Shown here piece after piece: positions 53,242 through 61,947 of a stretch of DNA of 64,000 bases. The stretch spans positions 496,001 to 560,000 of the forward strand of contig NZ_CP109130.1 in the NCBI RefSeq assembly GCF_035917975.1, given 5' to 3'. Position 1 is the first letter of the stretch. Each line of letters opens with the position of its first letter. Position numbers and translations under genes: made by a program. The notes below the pieces were generated by a model that searched no databases, was not told where the DNA came from, and saw only the letters and a program-made list of their open reading frames with translations. The DNA is from Streptosporangium sp. NBC_01756. GTDB taxonomy: Bacteria > Actinomycetota > Actinomycetes > Streptosporangiales > Streptosporangiaceae.

Positions 53242-54420
53242 ATGAGACTTGACGGAATTCCCCTTTGGGACGGTACCGAATCTCGCGGACCGGTGGACAT
53301 CAGCTGGGAGCCCGATCGGATCGGGGAGGTACGGCCCGCCGCGCAACGCCACGACGAGCTGTGCGTGATCCCCGGCCTGGTCGACACGCACGTGCACCTG
53401 ATCGGGTACGCGGGCGACAACCAACCGGACTTCATGACCTGGCCGCTGGTCACCACGCGAGACGAGCAGGTGCTGCACGGCGCCGCCCACGCCCAGCGCG
53501 CCATGCGTCACGGCGTGACGACCCTGCGCGACCTGGCCGGGGACGAGGCGCAGATCGCACTGCGCCGCGCCTTCGACGCCGGGGTGCTGCCGGGGCCGCG
53601 CATCCGGGTCCACGGCGTGGTGGGGATGACCGCCGGTCACAACGACCTGTTCGTGCCGCCCGCCTTCCCGCTGCGCAAACCCACCGCGGACGGACCAGAC
53701 GAGTGCCGCAAACTGGTGCGCACCTGGGCCCGCGCCGGCATGGACGGCATCAAGATCACCACCAGTGGCGGCGTCCTGTCCATCGGCGACAAGAACGGCT
53801 GGCGCAACTACACGCCCGAGGAGATCCGCGCCGTCGTCGACGAGGCGCACGCGCTCGGCATGCTGGTCGCCTCACACGCCCACTCCGAGGACGGCATCCG
53901 CATCGCCGTGCAGGAGGGCGTCGACTCGATCGAGCACGGCACCCTGCTGAGCGCCGAACTGGCCGAGACGCTCGCGGCCCGCCGTACACCCGTCGCCCCG
54001 ACCCTGCTGATCAACGAGGCCATCGCCGAAGGGCGCGTCCCGGTGACCGCCGAGGCCATGGCCAAGGCCGCGGAGCTGGTCGCCCGGCGTAACGTGCTGC
54101 TCGCCGAGGCGGCGGCCAAGGGGGTGCGGTTCGTGCTGGGCACCGACGCCAACGGACATCACGTCCAGTTCGGCGACCAGCTGGCCGAGGTCGTGCACAT
54201 GGCCGCGATCCTGGGCATGGACGCCGAGGCGGCGCTGCGGGCGGCCACCTCCGACGCCGCCGACGCGATCGGCATGCCGGTGGGACGGATCGCCCCCGGC
54301 CTCGGAGCCGACCTCATCGTGCTGCGCGGCCGCCCCTGGGAGCGCATCGAAGACCTGGCCACCGAGAACATCGTCGCCGTCGTGTCACGGGGCCACCTCG
54401 TCGCGGGGACCCTTCCCTGA
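53242..54420 (+). CDS. Amidohydrolase-superfamily metal-dependent hydrolase
   Basis: Encodes 392 residues. Metal ligands: DTHVHL (HxH), Lys in IKITTSGGV, HAHSEDG and EHGT histidines, and TDANGHH with the final Asp. The arrangement fits the imidazolonepropionase/prolidase-like subgroup of amidohydrolases that open cyclic amides or cleave amide bonds. Its coding sequence overlaps the end of the convergent pucR-like gene by 36 bases. Divergent from the NMT1-type importer, so the two may share a substrate route. Confidence 0.88.
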   Translation: MRLDGIPLWDGTESRGPVDISWEPDRIGEVRPAAQRHDELCVIPGLVDTHVHLIGYAGDNQPDFMTWPLVTTRDEQVLHGAAHAQRAMRHGVTTLRDLAGDEAQIALRRAFDAGVLPGPRIRVHGVVGMTAGHNDLFVPPAFPLRKPTADGPDECRKLVRTWARAGMDGIKITTSGGVLSIGDKNGWRNYTPEEIRAVVDEAHALGMLVASHAHSEDGIRIAVQEGVDSIEHGTLLSAELAETLAARRTPVAPTLLINEAIAEGRVPVTAEAMAKAAELVARRNVLLAEAAAKGVRFVLGTDANGHHVQFGDQLAEVVHMAAILGMDAEAALRAATSDAADAIGMPVGRIAPGLGADLIVLRGRPWERIEDLATENIVAVVSRGHLVAGTLP

Positions 54421-55536
54421 CCTGAGGGCCAGATAGAGGTCGGTGCGGTCCCGCATCGAGGTCATCCGCCGCCCGGTCAGCTCCTCGATCCGCTGCAGAC
54501 GGTAGCGGAGCGTGTTGACGTGCACATACAGCTCATCCGCCGCACGCTGCCACGATCCGCACGTCTCCAGGAAGGTGTCGAGGGTCTTCACCAGCTCCGA
54601 GCCGTGCCGCGTGTCGTACTCCTCCACCGGGCCGAGCAGGTGTTCCCTGAACGACCTCCGCACGCCCGGCGGGAGCGAGGTCAGCAACTGCTCGAAGGTG
54701 TCGATGTCGGCGGCCGACATGACGGACACCGGTCCCGCACCGGTCCTGGCCGACTCCATCCCCCGCTGGGCGCTTTCGAGGGCCTCGCCGAGCTGGGACA
54801 CACTCGACGCCGGCTCGCTGACCCCCGCCACGAGCCCGATCCCCGGGTTGCCGGCCGCCAGATCGCGAAGCTCGTCGGCCAGGTTCCTGCGCGAGGCCTT
54901 CCCGTTGACCAGGACGACCGCCTCACCCGGTGTGCCGCCGACGATCAGCTGCCGGTCCTTTCTGGCCAGCGCCTCGTGCAGTACGGCGGGCAGGTCGTGC
55001 TCGCCCGATCCGCCGGTCAGGCCCACCACCATGACGGTCGTCGGCAGAGCGGGATCGGCGCCGAGGAGCCGCAGATGCGCCGAGACCTCACCGGGTGCGA
55101 TCTGCTGGGCGCCGAGGAGATCGATCAGCGTCTGCGCCCTGAGCCGTTCGGCCCCGCGCTGCCGGGCGGCGAACTCCTCCGCGGCCACGGCCTCGGTGAC
55201 CGCGCCGAAGGACTGGTCCACAGCGGCCAGGATCAGTGGCACCCTGCGCCGTTCACACGCCTCGACGAGTGCCGGGGGGAGCTCGCCGAGCACGATCAGA
55301 CCCACGACCAGTCCCGCCACGTCGCTGGCCCACAGCGCGTCGGCGAAGACCTCGCAGTCGGACGGCTTGCCGTACCAGACACCGCTGGTCAGCACGAGGT
55401 CTCCGGAACGGAGGTACCGCTGCGGATCGGGCAGATCCGTCGGATACGCCCGCCGCACCTCCCGGTCCAGCGCGTCCTGACCGGTCACCGGCGTCAGCCG
55501 CAGATCATCGCGCGCCAGCAGGTCCGCCAGCCTCAT
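54385..55536 (-). CDS. PucR-family transcriptional regulator
   Basis: Encodes 383 residues from an ATG at 55536 (MRLADLLARDDLRLTPVTG) following AGGAGG closely; an ATG at 55548 adds four residues. An N-terminal PucR domain (residues 5-120; LVLTSGVWY) senses ligand; a C-terminal helix-turn-helix reads FLETCGSWQRAADELYVHVNTLRYRLQRIEELTG. PucR regulates purine catabolism in Bacillus. Here it sits divergent from an adenine deaminase gene with 97-109 bases between starts, supporting a purine or N-heterocycle role. Confidence 0.9.
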   Translation of the reverse strand: MRLADLLARDDLRLTPVTGQDALDREVRRAYPTDLPDPQRYLRSGDLVLTSGVWYGKPSDCEVFADALWASDVAGLVVGLIVLGELPPALVEACERRRVPLILAAVDQSFGAVTEAVAAEEFAARQRGAERLRAQTLIDLLGAQQIAPGEVSAHLRLLGADPALPTTVMVVGLTGGSGEHDLPAVLHEALARKDRQLIVGGTPGEAVVLVNGKASRRNLADELRDLAAGNPGIGLVAGVSEPASSVSQLGEALESAQRGMESARTGAGPVSVMSAADIDTFEQLLTSLPPGVRRSFREHLLGPVEEYDTRHGSELVKTLDTFLETCGSWQRAADELYVHVNTLRYRLQRIEELTGRRMTSMRDRTDLYLALRSGKGPRDEVAP

Positions 55537-55645
55537 GAGCCTCCTCATTCTTTACCGGATATTTCATGTTATGCCAGGTCAAACGGCAATATTTTAGAGG
55601 TTCGCACGATACGTCCCAGGCCGTGGGTCGGGTTTACTCGATCAC

Positions 55646-56569
55646 ATGCGGTCTAAAGCTGAGCTCCACGTCCATATCGAGGGCACTCTCGAACCCGAAC
55701 TCGTCGTCGAACTCGCCCGGCGCAACCGGATCGAACTGCCGACCTTCGACGTGGCGGCCATCCGGGCCCGCTATGACTTCACCGATCTGCAGTCCTTTCT
55801 CACCATCTACTACGAGAACATGGCCGTACTCCGGACCGAGCAGGACTTCTACGACCTCGCCGCCGCCTACCTCAGGCGCGCCGGCACGCAGGGCGTACGA
55901 CACGCCGAGATCTTCTTCGACCCGCAGGCGCATCTCAGCCGGGGGGTCCCCCTGGAGACGGTGTTCGGCGGCCTGAGCGCGGCCATCAAGGACAGCGACC
56001 TCTCCGCCGCCCTGATCCTGTGCTTTCTGCGCGACCGCGGCGCCGAGGAGGCCGAGCAGGTGCTGCGAGCCGCGCTGCCCTACCGGGAGCGCTTCATCGG
56101 GGTCGGCCTGGACTCGGCGGAGGTGGGCCACCCCCCGTCGCTGTTTCGCCGCGTGTTCGACATCGCCGCCGCGGAGGGGCTGCGCCGGGTCGCGCACGCG
56201 GGCGAGGAGGGCGGACCCGACTACGTCTGGGAGGCCCTGGACATCCTCCGGGTGGAGCGCATCGACCACGGCATCCGGGCGATGGAGGACCCCCGGCTCG
56301 TGGCCCGGCTGCGTGACGAGCGCATCCCCCTGACCGTGTGCCCGCTGTCCAACGTACGGCTTCGCGCGTTCCCCTCGCTGCGCGACCACATCCTGCCCGC
56401 GATGCTCGACGAGGGCCTGGTCGTGACCGTGAACTCCGACGATCCCGCCTACTTCGGCGGCTACGTCGAAGACAACTACCGAGCGCTCCGCGAGGAACTG
56501 GGCATGACCGACACCCAACTGGACCAGATCGCGCGCAACTCCTTCGACGCCTCCTTCGTCCAGGCCTGA
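55646..56569 (+). CDS. Adenine deaminase (adenosine deaminase family, type 2)
   Basis: Encodes 307 residues. Zinc ligands: His8 and His10 in ELHVHIEGT, His in VAHAGEEGG, Asp in VNSDDPAYFGG. The HIEGTLEPEL start, VLRTEQDFYDLAAAYLRRA, FFDPQAHLSRGVP and VGLDSAEVGHPPSLF segments match adenine deaminases of the Pseudomonas/yeast Aah1 type better than adenosine deaminases. It converts adenine to hypoxanthine plus ammonia. A -10-like TTTACT ends seven bases before the ATG, suggesting leaderless translation. Confidence 0.88.
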   Translation: MRSKAELHVHIEGTLEPELVVELARRNRIELPTFDVAAIRARYDFTDLQSFLTIYYENMAVLRTEQDFYDLAAAYLRRAGTQGVRHAEIFFDPQAHLSRGVPLETVFGGLSAAIKDSDLSAALILCFLRDRGAEEAEQVLRAALPYRERFIGVGLDSAEVGHPPSLFRRVFDIAAAEGLRRVAHAGEEGGPDYVWEALDILRVERIDHGIRAMEDPRLVARLRDERIPLTVCPLSNVRLRAFPSLRDHILPAMLDEGLVVTVNSDDPAYFGGYVEDNYRALREELGMTDTQLDQIARNSFDASFVQA

Positions 56570-56589
56570 GCCTTGCCTGGCACGCCCTC

Positions 56590-56661
56590 CGCTATAAGGC
56601 CACTTTCCATGATTGGACCTTTAAAAAGGGGCCAATGGCCTCAATGATTGAGGCCATTATG
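56590..56661 (+). promoter_or_regulatory. yczE leader with two overlapping inverted repeats
   Basis: A perfect 12-base inverted repeat with a one-base spacer spans 56634-56658 (AATGGCCTCAAT, G, ATTGAGGCCATT) and ends directly before the ATG at 56659; its right arm contains the ribosome site TTGAGG. Just upstream ATTGGACC (about 56612-56620) pairs imperfectly with GGGGCCAAT, whose last bases are the first bases of the palindrome, so the two structures exclude each other. The motif ATGATTG occurs in both (56609 and 56644). Confidence 0.6.
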
Positions 56662-57264
56662 AGTGAGATTTCCCTCCCAACCCTGGGTTCCCTGCCCAAC
56701 CGGATCACCCGCCTGTACACGGGCCTCGCGCTCTACGGGGCCGGAGTCGGCCTGCAGATCGAGTCGCACCTGGGCGGCAGCCCCTGGGACGTGTTCCACC
56801 AGGGGCTCTCCATCCACCTGGGCCTGTCGATCGGCACCTGGATCATCCTGGTGGGCGCCCTGGTCATGCTGCTGTGGATCCCGCTGCGGCAGCGCCCGGG
56901 GATCGGCACGATCAGCAACGTCGTCTTCCTCGGCCTGTTCGCCGACGCCGCCATGTGGCTGCTCCCGGCCCCCGACCCGCTGGCCGCGCGCTGGGCCTAC
57001 CTGCTGCTCGGCGTCGTCGCCACCGGCGCGGCGACCGGCCTCTACATCGGCGCGGGCCTGGGCCCCGGCCCGCGCGACGGGCTGATGACCGGCCTCAACC
57101 GCCTCGGCCTGTCCATCGGTACGGCCCGCACGGTCATCGAGGTCACGGTGCTGGCCGCCGGCTGGCTGCTCGGCGGCACCGTGGGCATCGGCACCGTGGT
57201 GTTCGCCCTCGCGATCGGACCGCTCACCCAGTTCTTCATGCCCCGGATGCGGCCCAAGGTCTGA
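56659..57264 (+). CDS. YczE/YyaS/YitT-family membrane protein
   Basis: Encodes 201 residues from the ATG at 56659 (MSEISLPTLGSLPNRITRLYTGLALYGAG); ATGs at 56635 and 56644 are in frame but lie in the palindrome. Five membrane segments with the YczE signatures SHLGGSPWDVFHQGLS, GTISNVVFLGLFAD and GLGPGPRDGLMTGL. Function unknown; in Bacillus yczE is controlled by the MocR regulator YczR. A ribosome site is TTGAGG. Confidence 0.9.
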   Translation: MSEISLPTLGSLPNRITRLYTGLALYGAGVGLQIESHLGGSPWDVFHQGLSIHLGLSIGTWIILVGALVMLLWIPLRQRPGIGTISNVVFLGLFADAAMWLLPAPDPLAARWAYLLLGVVATGAATGLYIGAGLGPGPRDGLMTGLNRLGLSIGTARTVIEVTVLAAGWLLGGTVGIGTVVFALAIGPLTQFFMPRMRPKV

Positions 57265-57296
57265 CCGGGGACCGGCAAAGGCATTAGCGTCAAGAC

Positions 57297-59057
57297 ATGC
57301 GGATCGAAGATTACGCCCTGGTTGGAGACATGCAGTCGGCCGCCCTGATCGGCCGGAACGGCTCCATCGACTGGCTCTGCCTGCCGCGGTTCGACTCTCC
57401 GGCGTGTTTCGCGGCGCTGCTCGGCGACAAGCACAACGGGCAGTGGTGGCTCGGCCCCGCGGACGCCGGACGGCCCGCCGCCACCCGGCGGCACTACAAG
57501 GGCGAGTCCCTGGTGCTGGAGAGCGAATGGGACACCCCGGGCGGCACGGTCCGCGTGACCGACTTCATGCCCGCCCGGCAGGCCAACCCCGACCTGGTCA
57601 GAATCGTGGAGGGCGTGTCGGGAACGGTGGAGATGGCCACCGAGATCCGCGTCCGCTTCGACTACGGCCGGATCGTGCCCTGGGTGCGCCGCACCGACGG
57701 CCTGCTGCAGGCCGTCGGCGGCCCCGACTCGGTGTGGCTGCACTCCCCCGTGCCCCTGCAGGGCGGCGACTACGCGCACAAGGCGAGATTCCGGGTCTCC
57801 GCCGGGGAACGTCTGGCCTTCGTGTTCACCTGGCACCCCTCACACGAGCCCAGGCCGATCGAGATCGACCCGATCTACCAGTTGGACGAGACCGAGGCGC
57901 TGTGGGCCGAGTGGGCGCAGCAGTGCACCTACCAGGGGCCCTGGCGCGAGGCCGTGATCCGCTCCCTCATCACGCTCAAGGCGCTCACCTACGAGCCCAC
58001 CGGGGGCATCGTCGCCGCCCCCACCACCTCGCTGCCCGAAGACCTCGGCGGAGTCCGCAACTGGGACTACCGCTTCTGCTGGCTGCGCGACGCCACCATG
58101 ACGCTGGAGGCCCTCATCGGCGGCGGATACCTCCAAGAGGCCCGGGCCTGGCGGGAATGGCTGCTGCGGGCGATCGCGGGCCGCGCCCAGGACCTGCAGA
58201 TCATGTACAGCGTGTCCGGCGAACGCCGGCTGACGGAACTGGAGCTCGACTGGCTGCCCGGCTATGAGGAGTCCCGGCCCGTGCGGATCGGCAACGGCGC
58301 GGTCAACCAGCTCCAGCTGGACGTCTACGGGGAGGTGATGAACGCCCTGTACCTGTCCCGCCTGTCGGGCATGGAGCCGGACGACCGCGCCTGGACCATC
58401 CAGCACGAGCTCATCAAATACGTGGAGGACCACTGGGCCGAACCCGACGAGGGCCTGTGGGAGGTACGCGGCCCCCGCCGCCACTTCACCCACTCCAAAA
58501 TGATGTGCTGGGTCGCCCTGGACCGGGCGATCAAGCAGTTGGAGGGCTTCGACCGGACCGGGCCGATGGAACGCTGGAGAGAACTGCGCGACCGGATCCA
58601 CGCCGAGATCTGCGACAAGGGCTTCGACGAGACGCGTCAGACCTTCACCCAGTCCTACGGCTCACCCGAACTGGACGCCGCCCTGCTGCTGATCCCGATC
58701 GTCGGCTTCCTGCCACCCGACGATCCGCGCGTGATCGGCACGGTGGAGGCGATCCAGCGCGAGCTGATGGTCGACGGCTTCGTGCTGCGCTACCCGGTGG
58801 CCGCCGACAACGACGTGGACGGCCTGCCCGGCGGCGAGGGCGCGTTCCTGGCCTGCAGCTTCTGGCTGGCCGAAGCCCTGGCGATGATCGGCCGCAAGGA
58901 CGAGGCCGTCGAACTGTTCGAACACCTGCTGACCCTGCGCAACGATGTCGGCCTGCTCGCCGAGGAGTACGACCCCCGCTACGGGCGCATGGTGGGCAAT
59001 TTCCCGCAGGCCTTCAGCCATGTGCCGCTGATCCACACGGCCCGCGCGCTGAGCTGA
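57297..59057 (+). CDS. Glycoside hydrolase family 15 protein (glucoamylase/trehalase type)
   Basis: Encodes 586 residues. It begins MRIEDYALVGDMQSAALIGRNGSIDWLCLPRFDSPACFAALLG, the mark of bacterial GH15. The catalytic barrel has the RNWDYRFCWLRDATMTLEAL motif, ERRLTELELDWLPGYEESRPVRIGNGA and a second catalytic acid in LLAEEYDPRYGRMVGNFPQAFSH. Family members of this size in actinobacteria hydrolyse trehalose (mycobacterial TreH) or alpha-glucans. No signal peptide, so cytosolic. A -10-like TAGCGT precedes the ATG closely. Confidence 0.93.
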   Translation: MRIEDYALVGDMQSAALIGRNGSIDWLCLPRFDSPACFAALLGDKHNGQWWLGPADAGRPAATRRHYKGESLVLESEWDTPGGTVRVTDFMPARQANPDLVRIVEGVSGTVEMATEIRVRFDYGRIVPWVRRTDGLLQAVGGPDSVWLHSPVPLQGGDYAHKARFRVSAGERLAFVFTWHPSHEPRPIEIDPIYQLDETEALWAEWAQQCTYQGPWREAVIRSLITLKALTYEPTGGIVAAPTTSLPEDLGGVRNWDYRFCWLRDATMTLEALIGGGYLQEARAWREWLLRAIAGRAQDLQIMYSVSGERRLTELELDWLPGYEESRPVRIGNGAVNQLQLDVYGEVMNALYLSRLSGMEPDDRAWTIQHELIKYVEDHWAEPDEGLWEVRGPRRHFTHSKMMCWVALDRAIKQLEGFDRTGPMERWRELRDRIHAEICDKGFDETRQTFTQSYGSPELDAALLLIPIVGFLPPDDPRVIGTVEAIQRELMVDGFVLRYPVAADNDVDGLPGGEGAFLACSFWLAEALAMIGRKDEAVELFEHLLTLRNDVGLLAEEYDPRYGRMVGNFPQAFSHVPLIHTARALS

Positions 59058-59082
59058 GACGACGCCACCGCACCCGTCGCCC

Positions 59083-60039
59083 TCAGGCCGGGGCGGCACC
59101 GTCGTCGGGGCGGACGGCCAGGGCGGCCAGGACCCGGGCGAACTCCGGCGGCGGGGCCACCACCAGCCGGGTCTGCCCGTCCTGGCTGGCCAGATCGGCC
59201 CGCATCAAAGTGAGCCGGCCGTCGTGCCACCAGTAGACCTGCGGGCTGAGCGCGCCGGCACCCCGGTCGAACTCCCGCTGGGCGAACAGCCGCATCCGCT
59301 CGATCGCCCGGACCACGCTGATGCCCTCGACCGGATGGACGACCAGCGTGAAAGGATCGGGCAGCACGACGAGCACACCGTCGGCCGGGACCGTCAGGTA
59401 GTCCTCCAGACGGCGCAGATGCGCGGCGGCACTCGCGGTGGCACCGCTCAGCCGCCGGATCGCCACCCCGCCCAGCTCCTCCTCGGCGACCGACAGCGGC
59501 TCCTCGCCGCCGACGTTGTCCGCGGCCAGGTCCAGCGCCTGGGCGGCGGTGATCGGCCAGCAGCCGACCTCCTCCGGACGGACCGGCCGCCCGGCGGCGC
59601 CCTCGCCGACGACGAGCATCTCGACCAGGTCGGTGCTGAGATGGCGGCCGACCACCCGGGCCGCCCCCGCCTCCTCGTCGAGCCGGACCCGGGTCCGCAA
59701 CAGCGGCCGGACCTGGGCCAGGTCACCGGCGTCGAACGGCTCGTCCACGGTGGCCAGGGCATGGGCCAGGTGTTCGGAGACGAGCATCGGCCAGTCCTCG
59801 CGCGAGCGGCGGCGCGCCTGCGCGTGCAGCCCGGCCAGCCGCACCACGATCCGATGCGGGCCCGACAGCGTCAGCGTGCCGCCGTCGGAGGCGAAGGAAC
59901 AGGTGTAACCGAGGGTGTCGGCGACCAAGGAGAGCAGCGAGTCGAGATCTACTTCCTCGATCGGACGCGGTGGCCTCTCGGCCTTCCGGTCACGACGCCG
60001 GTTGGTCTGTCGGTCACGATGCCGCCGGAACAGCCTCAC
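59083..60039 (-). CDS. Protein of unknown function (DUF1444-like)
   Basis: Encodes 318 residues from a GTG at 60039 with AAGGGG upstream. The N-terminus is very basic (RLFRRHRDRQTNRRRDRKAER). The remainder is a soluble alpha/beta protein with GLHAQARRRSREDWPMLVSEHLAHAL, PVRPEEVGCWPITAAQALDLAADNV and YLTVPADGVLVVLPDPFTLVVHPVEG. The order of segments is reminiscent of DUF1444 proteins, but this is uncertain. No catalytic motif seen; cytosolic. Confidence 0.7.
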   Translation of the reverse strand: MRLFRRHRDRQTNRRRDRKAERPPRPIEEVDLDSLLSLVADTLGYTCSFASDGGTLTLSGPHRIVVRLAGLHAQARRRSREDWPMLVSEHLAHALATVDEPFDAGDLAQVRPLLRTRVRLDEEAGAARVVGRHLSTDLVEMLVVGEGAAGRPVRPEEVGCWPITAAQALDLAADNVGGEEPLSVAEEELGGVAIRRLSGATASAAAHLRRLEDYLTVPADGVLVVLPDPFTLVVHPVEGISVVRAIERMRLFAQREFDRGAGALSPQVYWWHDGRLTLMRADLASQDGQTRLVVAPPPEFARVLAALAVRPDDGAAPA

Positions 60040-60078
60040 GCATGCGCCCCTTCTGCCGGTTTCCTCCTAGGTCCGCAC

Positions 60079-61026
60079 CTAGACTGCCTCCATGGGGTCC
60101 ATGGTTGAACCGGTCAGAGAACACGATTCTGCATCAATAGCACCAAGTGCCCCTAACAGCACACTGAACTGTGGAGACCCGTGCCCCACCGGAAGCCCGG
60201 CGATCACCGGCACCCCGAGCGGCGCAAGCCGCTCCTCCAGCACCGGATAGGGATCCCCGCAGCCCTCCCAGGAGCCCAGGGCGATTCCGGCGACACCCTC
60301 CAGCGCCCCCGACCGGAGCAACTGGGTGAGCATCCGGTCGATCCGGTAAGGCTCCTCGGCGACGTCCTCCAGCAGGACGATCCGCCCACGCGCCCGCAGC
60401 GCGTACGGCGTGCCGCACAGCGCCGCCAGCAGACTGAGATTACCGCCCACCACCGGGGCCACCACCCTGCCCGCGGTGATCACCCGATCACCGGTGATCG
60501 GTGACGGCCCACCGAACAGCGCCTCGGTGAAATGCCGGAAAGAACGCGGCTCGGGCCCCTCCGGGTCACTGATCGTGGCGCAGGCGAGCATGGGACCGAA
60601 CCAGGACGCGACACCCAACTCCACCGAGAACGCCTGGTGCAACGCGGTGACGTCACTTGAGCCGACCAACGCCTTGGGCCTGGCGGCCCGCAGCGCGTCC
60701 CAGTCGAGCAGATCCAGGATCCGGGTGGCACCGTAACCGCCCCGGGCACAGATCACCGCGGCCACGGCCGGATCACACCAGGCCTCCTGCAGGTCGGCGG
60801 CCCGGGCGGCGTCGGACCCGGCCAGATAGCGGTCACGGTCGAGCACATGGGCCCCGGTGACGACCTTCAGCCCCAGACCCTCGAGCACCCCGACACCACG
60901 CGCCAGCCGCACCGGATCACAGGGCCCGGACGGAGCGACCACGGCCACCACGTCACCGGGCCGCAACGAGCGCGGAATGATCATGTCCTCTGACCGGGCG
61001 GGCACGGACGTGGCCGGTTCGTTCAC
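60079..61026 (-). CDS. LD-carboxypeptidase (S66 family, LdcA-like)
   Basis: Encodes up to 315 residues; the GTG at 61026 lacks a good ribosome site, and the ATG at 60984 (MIIPRSLRPGDVVAVVAPSGP) fits the family better. S66 motifs: ICARGGYGATRILDLLDW, the nucleophile Ser in VGSSDVTALHQAF, and the charge-relay glutamate/His near EDVAEEPYRIDRMLTQLL and GHGSPQFSVLLG. It removes the terminal D-Ala from murein tetrapeptides in wall recycling. Cytosolic. Confidence 0.9.
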   Translation of the reverse strand: MNEPATSVPARSEDMIIPRSLRPGDVVAVVAPSGPCDPVRLARGVGVLEGLGLKVVTGAHVLDRDRYLAGSDAARAADLQEAWCDPAVAAVICARGGYGATRILDLLDWDALRAARPKALVGSSDVTALHQAFSVELGVASWFGPMLACATISDPEGPEPRSFRHFTEALFGGPSPITGDRVITAGRVVAPVVGGNLSLLAALCGTPYALRARGRIVLLEDVAEEPYRIDRMLTQLLRSGALEGVAGIALGSWEGCGDPYPVLEERLAPLGVPVIAGLPVGHGSPQFSVLLGALGAIDAESCSLTGSTMDPMEAV

Positions 61027-61056
61027 CCCTCAAACGGTGCCACACTGGGCTCACAT

Positions 61057-61938
61057 ATGCGACCTCCGCCTCACATCCTCGTGGTCAACGGAATCAAGGT
61101 CCGCCAGCCGGTGTTCGTGCTCGCCGCCCCCCACTCCGGCGCGGACCTGCTCGCCCGTGCCCTGAAGCGCTCGCCCGGCTTCCACCTCACCATGGGACGC
61201 CCGGCGGTGACCCATGTCGTCTACGCCTTCGCCAGGCGCCCGTCCATCGCCGGCCGGGGCATGGGCGCCACCCGCGTGCTCCGCGACGCCCTGGCAGAGG
61301 CCTGGCAGATCATCCCGGGCGCGTGCCGCGACTGCCCGGCCCCCTGCCGCGAAGCGGGAGGCGTGACCGGCGACGGCCCGTGCACCGCACCGGGCACGGT
61401 GGCCCGGTTCGGTGACGCCAGCCCCGACCTGCTCTACAGCGCCTCGGTGCTGCTCCAGGCCTTCCCCGACGCCAGATTCGTCCAGCTCATCAGGGACGGG
61501 CGCGACGTCGCCGCCGACATGCTGGCCGACCCGGCCAGCCTGGCCTGGTTCAAACCGGTCATGCTGAACGACGAGACGGAGTTCCCCAACCCCTTCTTCG
61601 GCGTCAACGCGGCCGAGCACAGCGACCGCTGGAAGGCCATGCCCACCGCCGGCAAGTGCGCGCTGCGCTGGCGCAGCGCGGTCCGCCTCGCCGCCACCCT
61701 GCACCAGGAGCTCCCCCGCGAGCAACTGCTGACCCTACGCTACGAAGACCTGGTCACCTCCCCCGACCAGGCACTGAACGGCCTCTCGGCCTTCCTGGAG
61801 ACCCGGGTCCCCAAAGTCGCCCTGTACGGCAGAAACATCCCGAAGGTGGGAGCCTGGCGCACCCGCCTGCGGGGCCAGGACGCCGAACTCGTGGAGAAGG
61901 TCGCCCGCGACGAGCTCAGCCGCCTGGGCTACCGGTGA
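61057..61938 (+). CDS. Sulfotransferase-family protein with cysteine cluster
   Basis: Encodes 293 residues. The 5'-phosphosulfate loop is AAPHSGADLLARAL near residue 24 and the 3'-phosphate motif is RFVQLIRDGRDVAADM, together the PAPS-binding signature. A loop near residue 90 has four cysteines in CRDCPAPC ... GDGPC, unusual for the family. It likely transfers sulfate from PAPS to a sugar, lipid or peptide. No signal peptide. Divergent from the LD-carboxypeptidase (30 bases apart) and convergent with the exporter gene (9-base gap). Confidence 0.85.
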   Translation: MRPPPHILVVNGIKVRQPVFVLAAPHSGADLLARALKRSPGFHLTMGRPAVTHVVYAFARRPSIAGRGMGATRVLRDALAEAWQIIPGACRDCPAPCREAGGVTGDGPCTAPGTVARFGDASPDLLYSASVLLQAFPDARFVQLIRDGRDVAADMLADPASLAWFKPVMLNDETEFPNPFFGVNAAEHSDRWKAMPTAGKCALRWRSAVRLAATLHQELPREQLLTLRYEDLVTSPDQALNGLSAFLETRVPKVALYGRNIPKVGAWRTRLRGQDAELVEKVARDELSRLGYR

Positions 61939-61947
61939 CCGGCCCGA

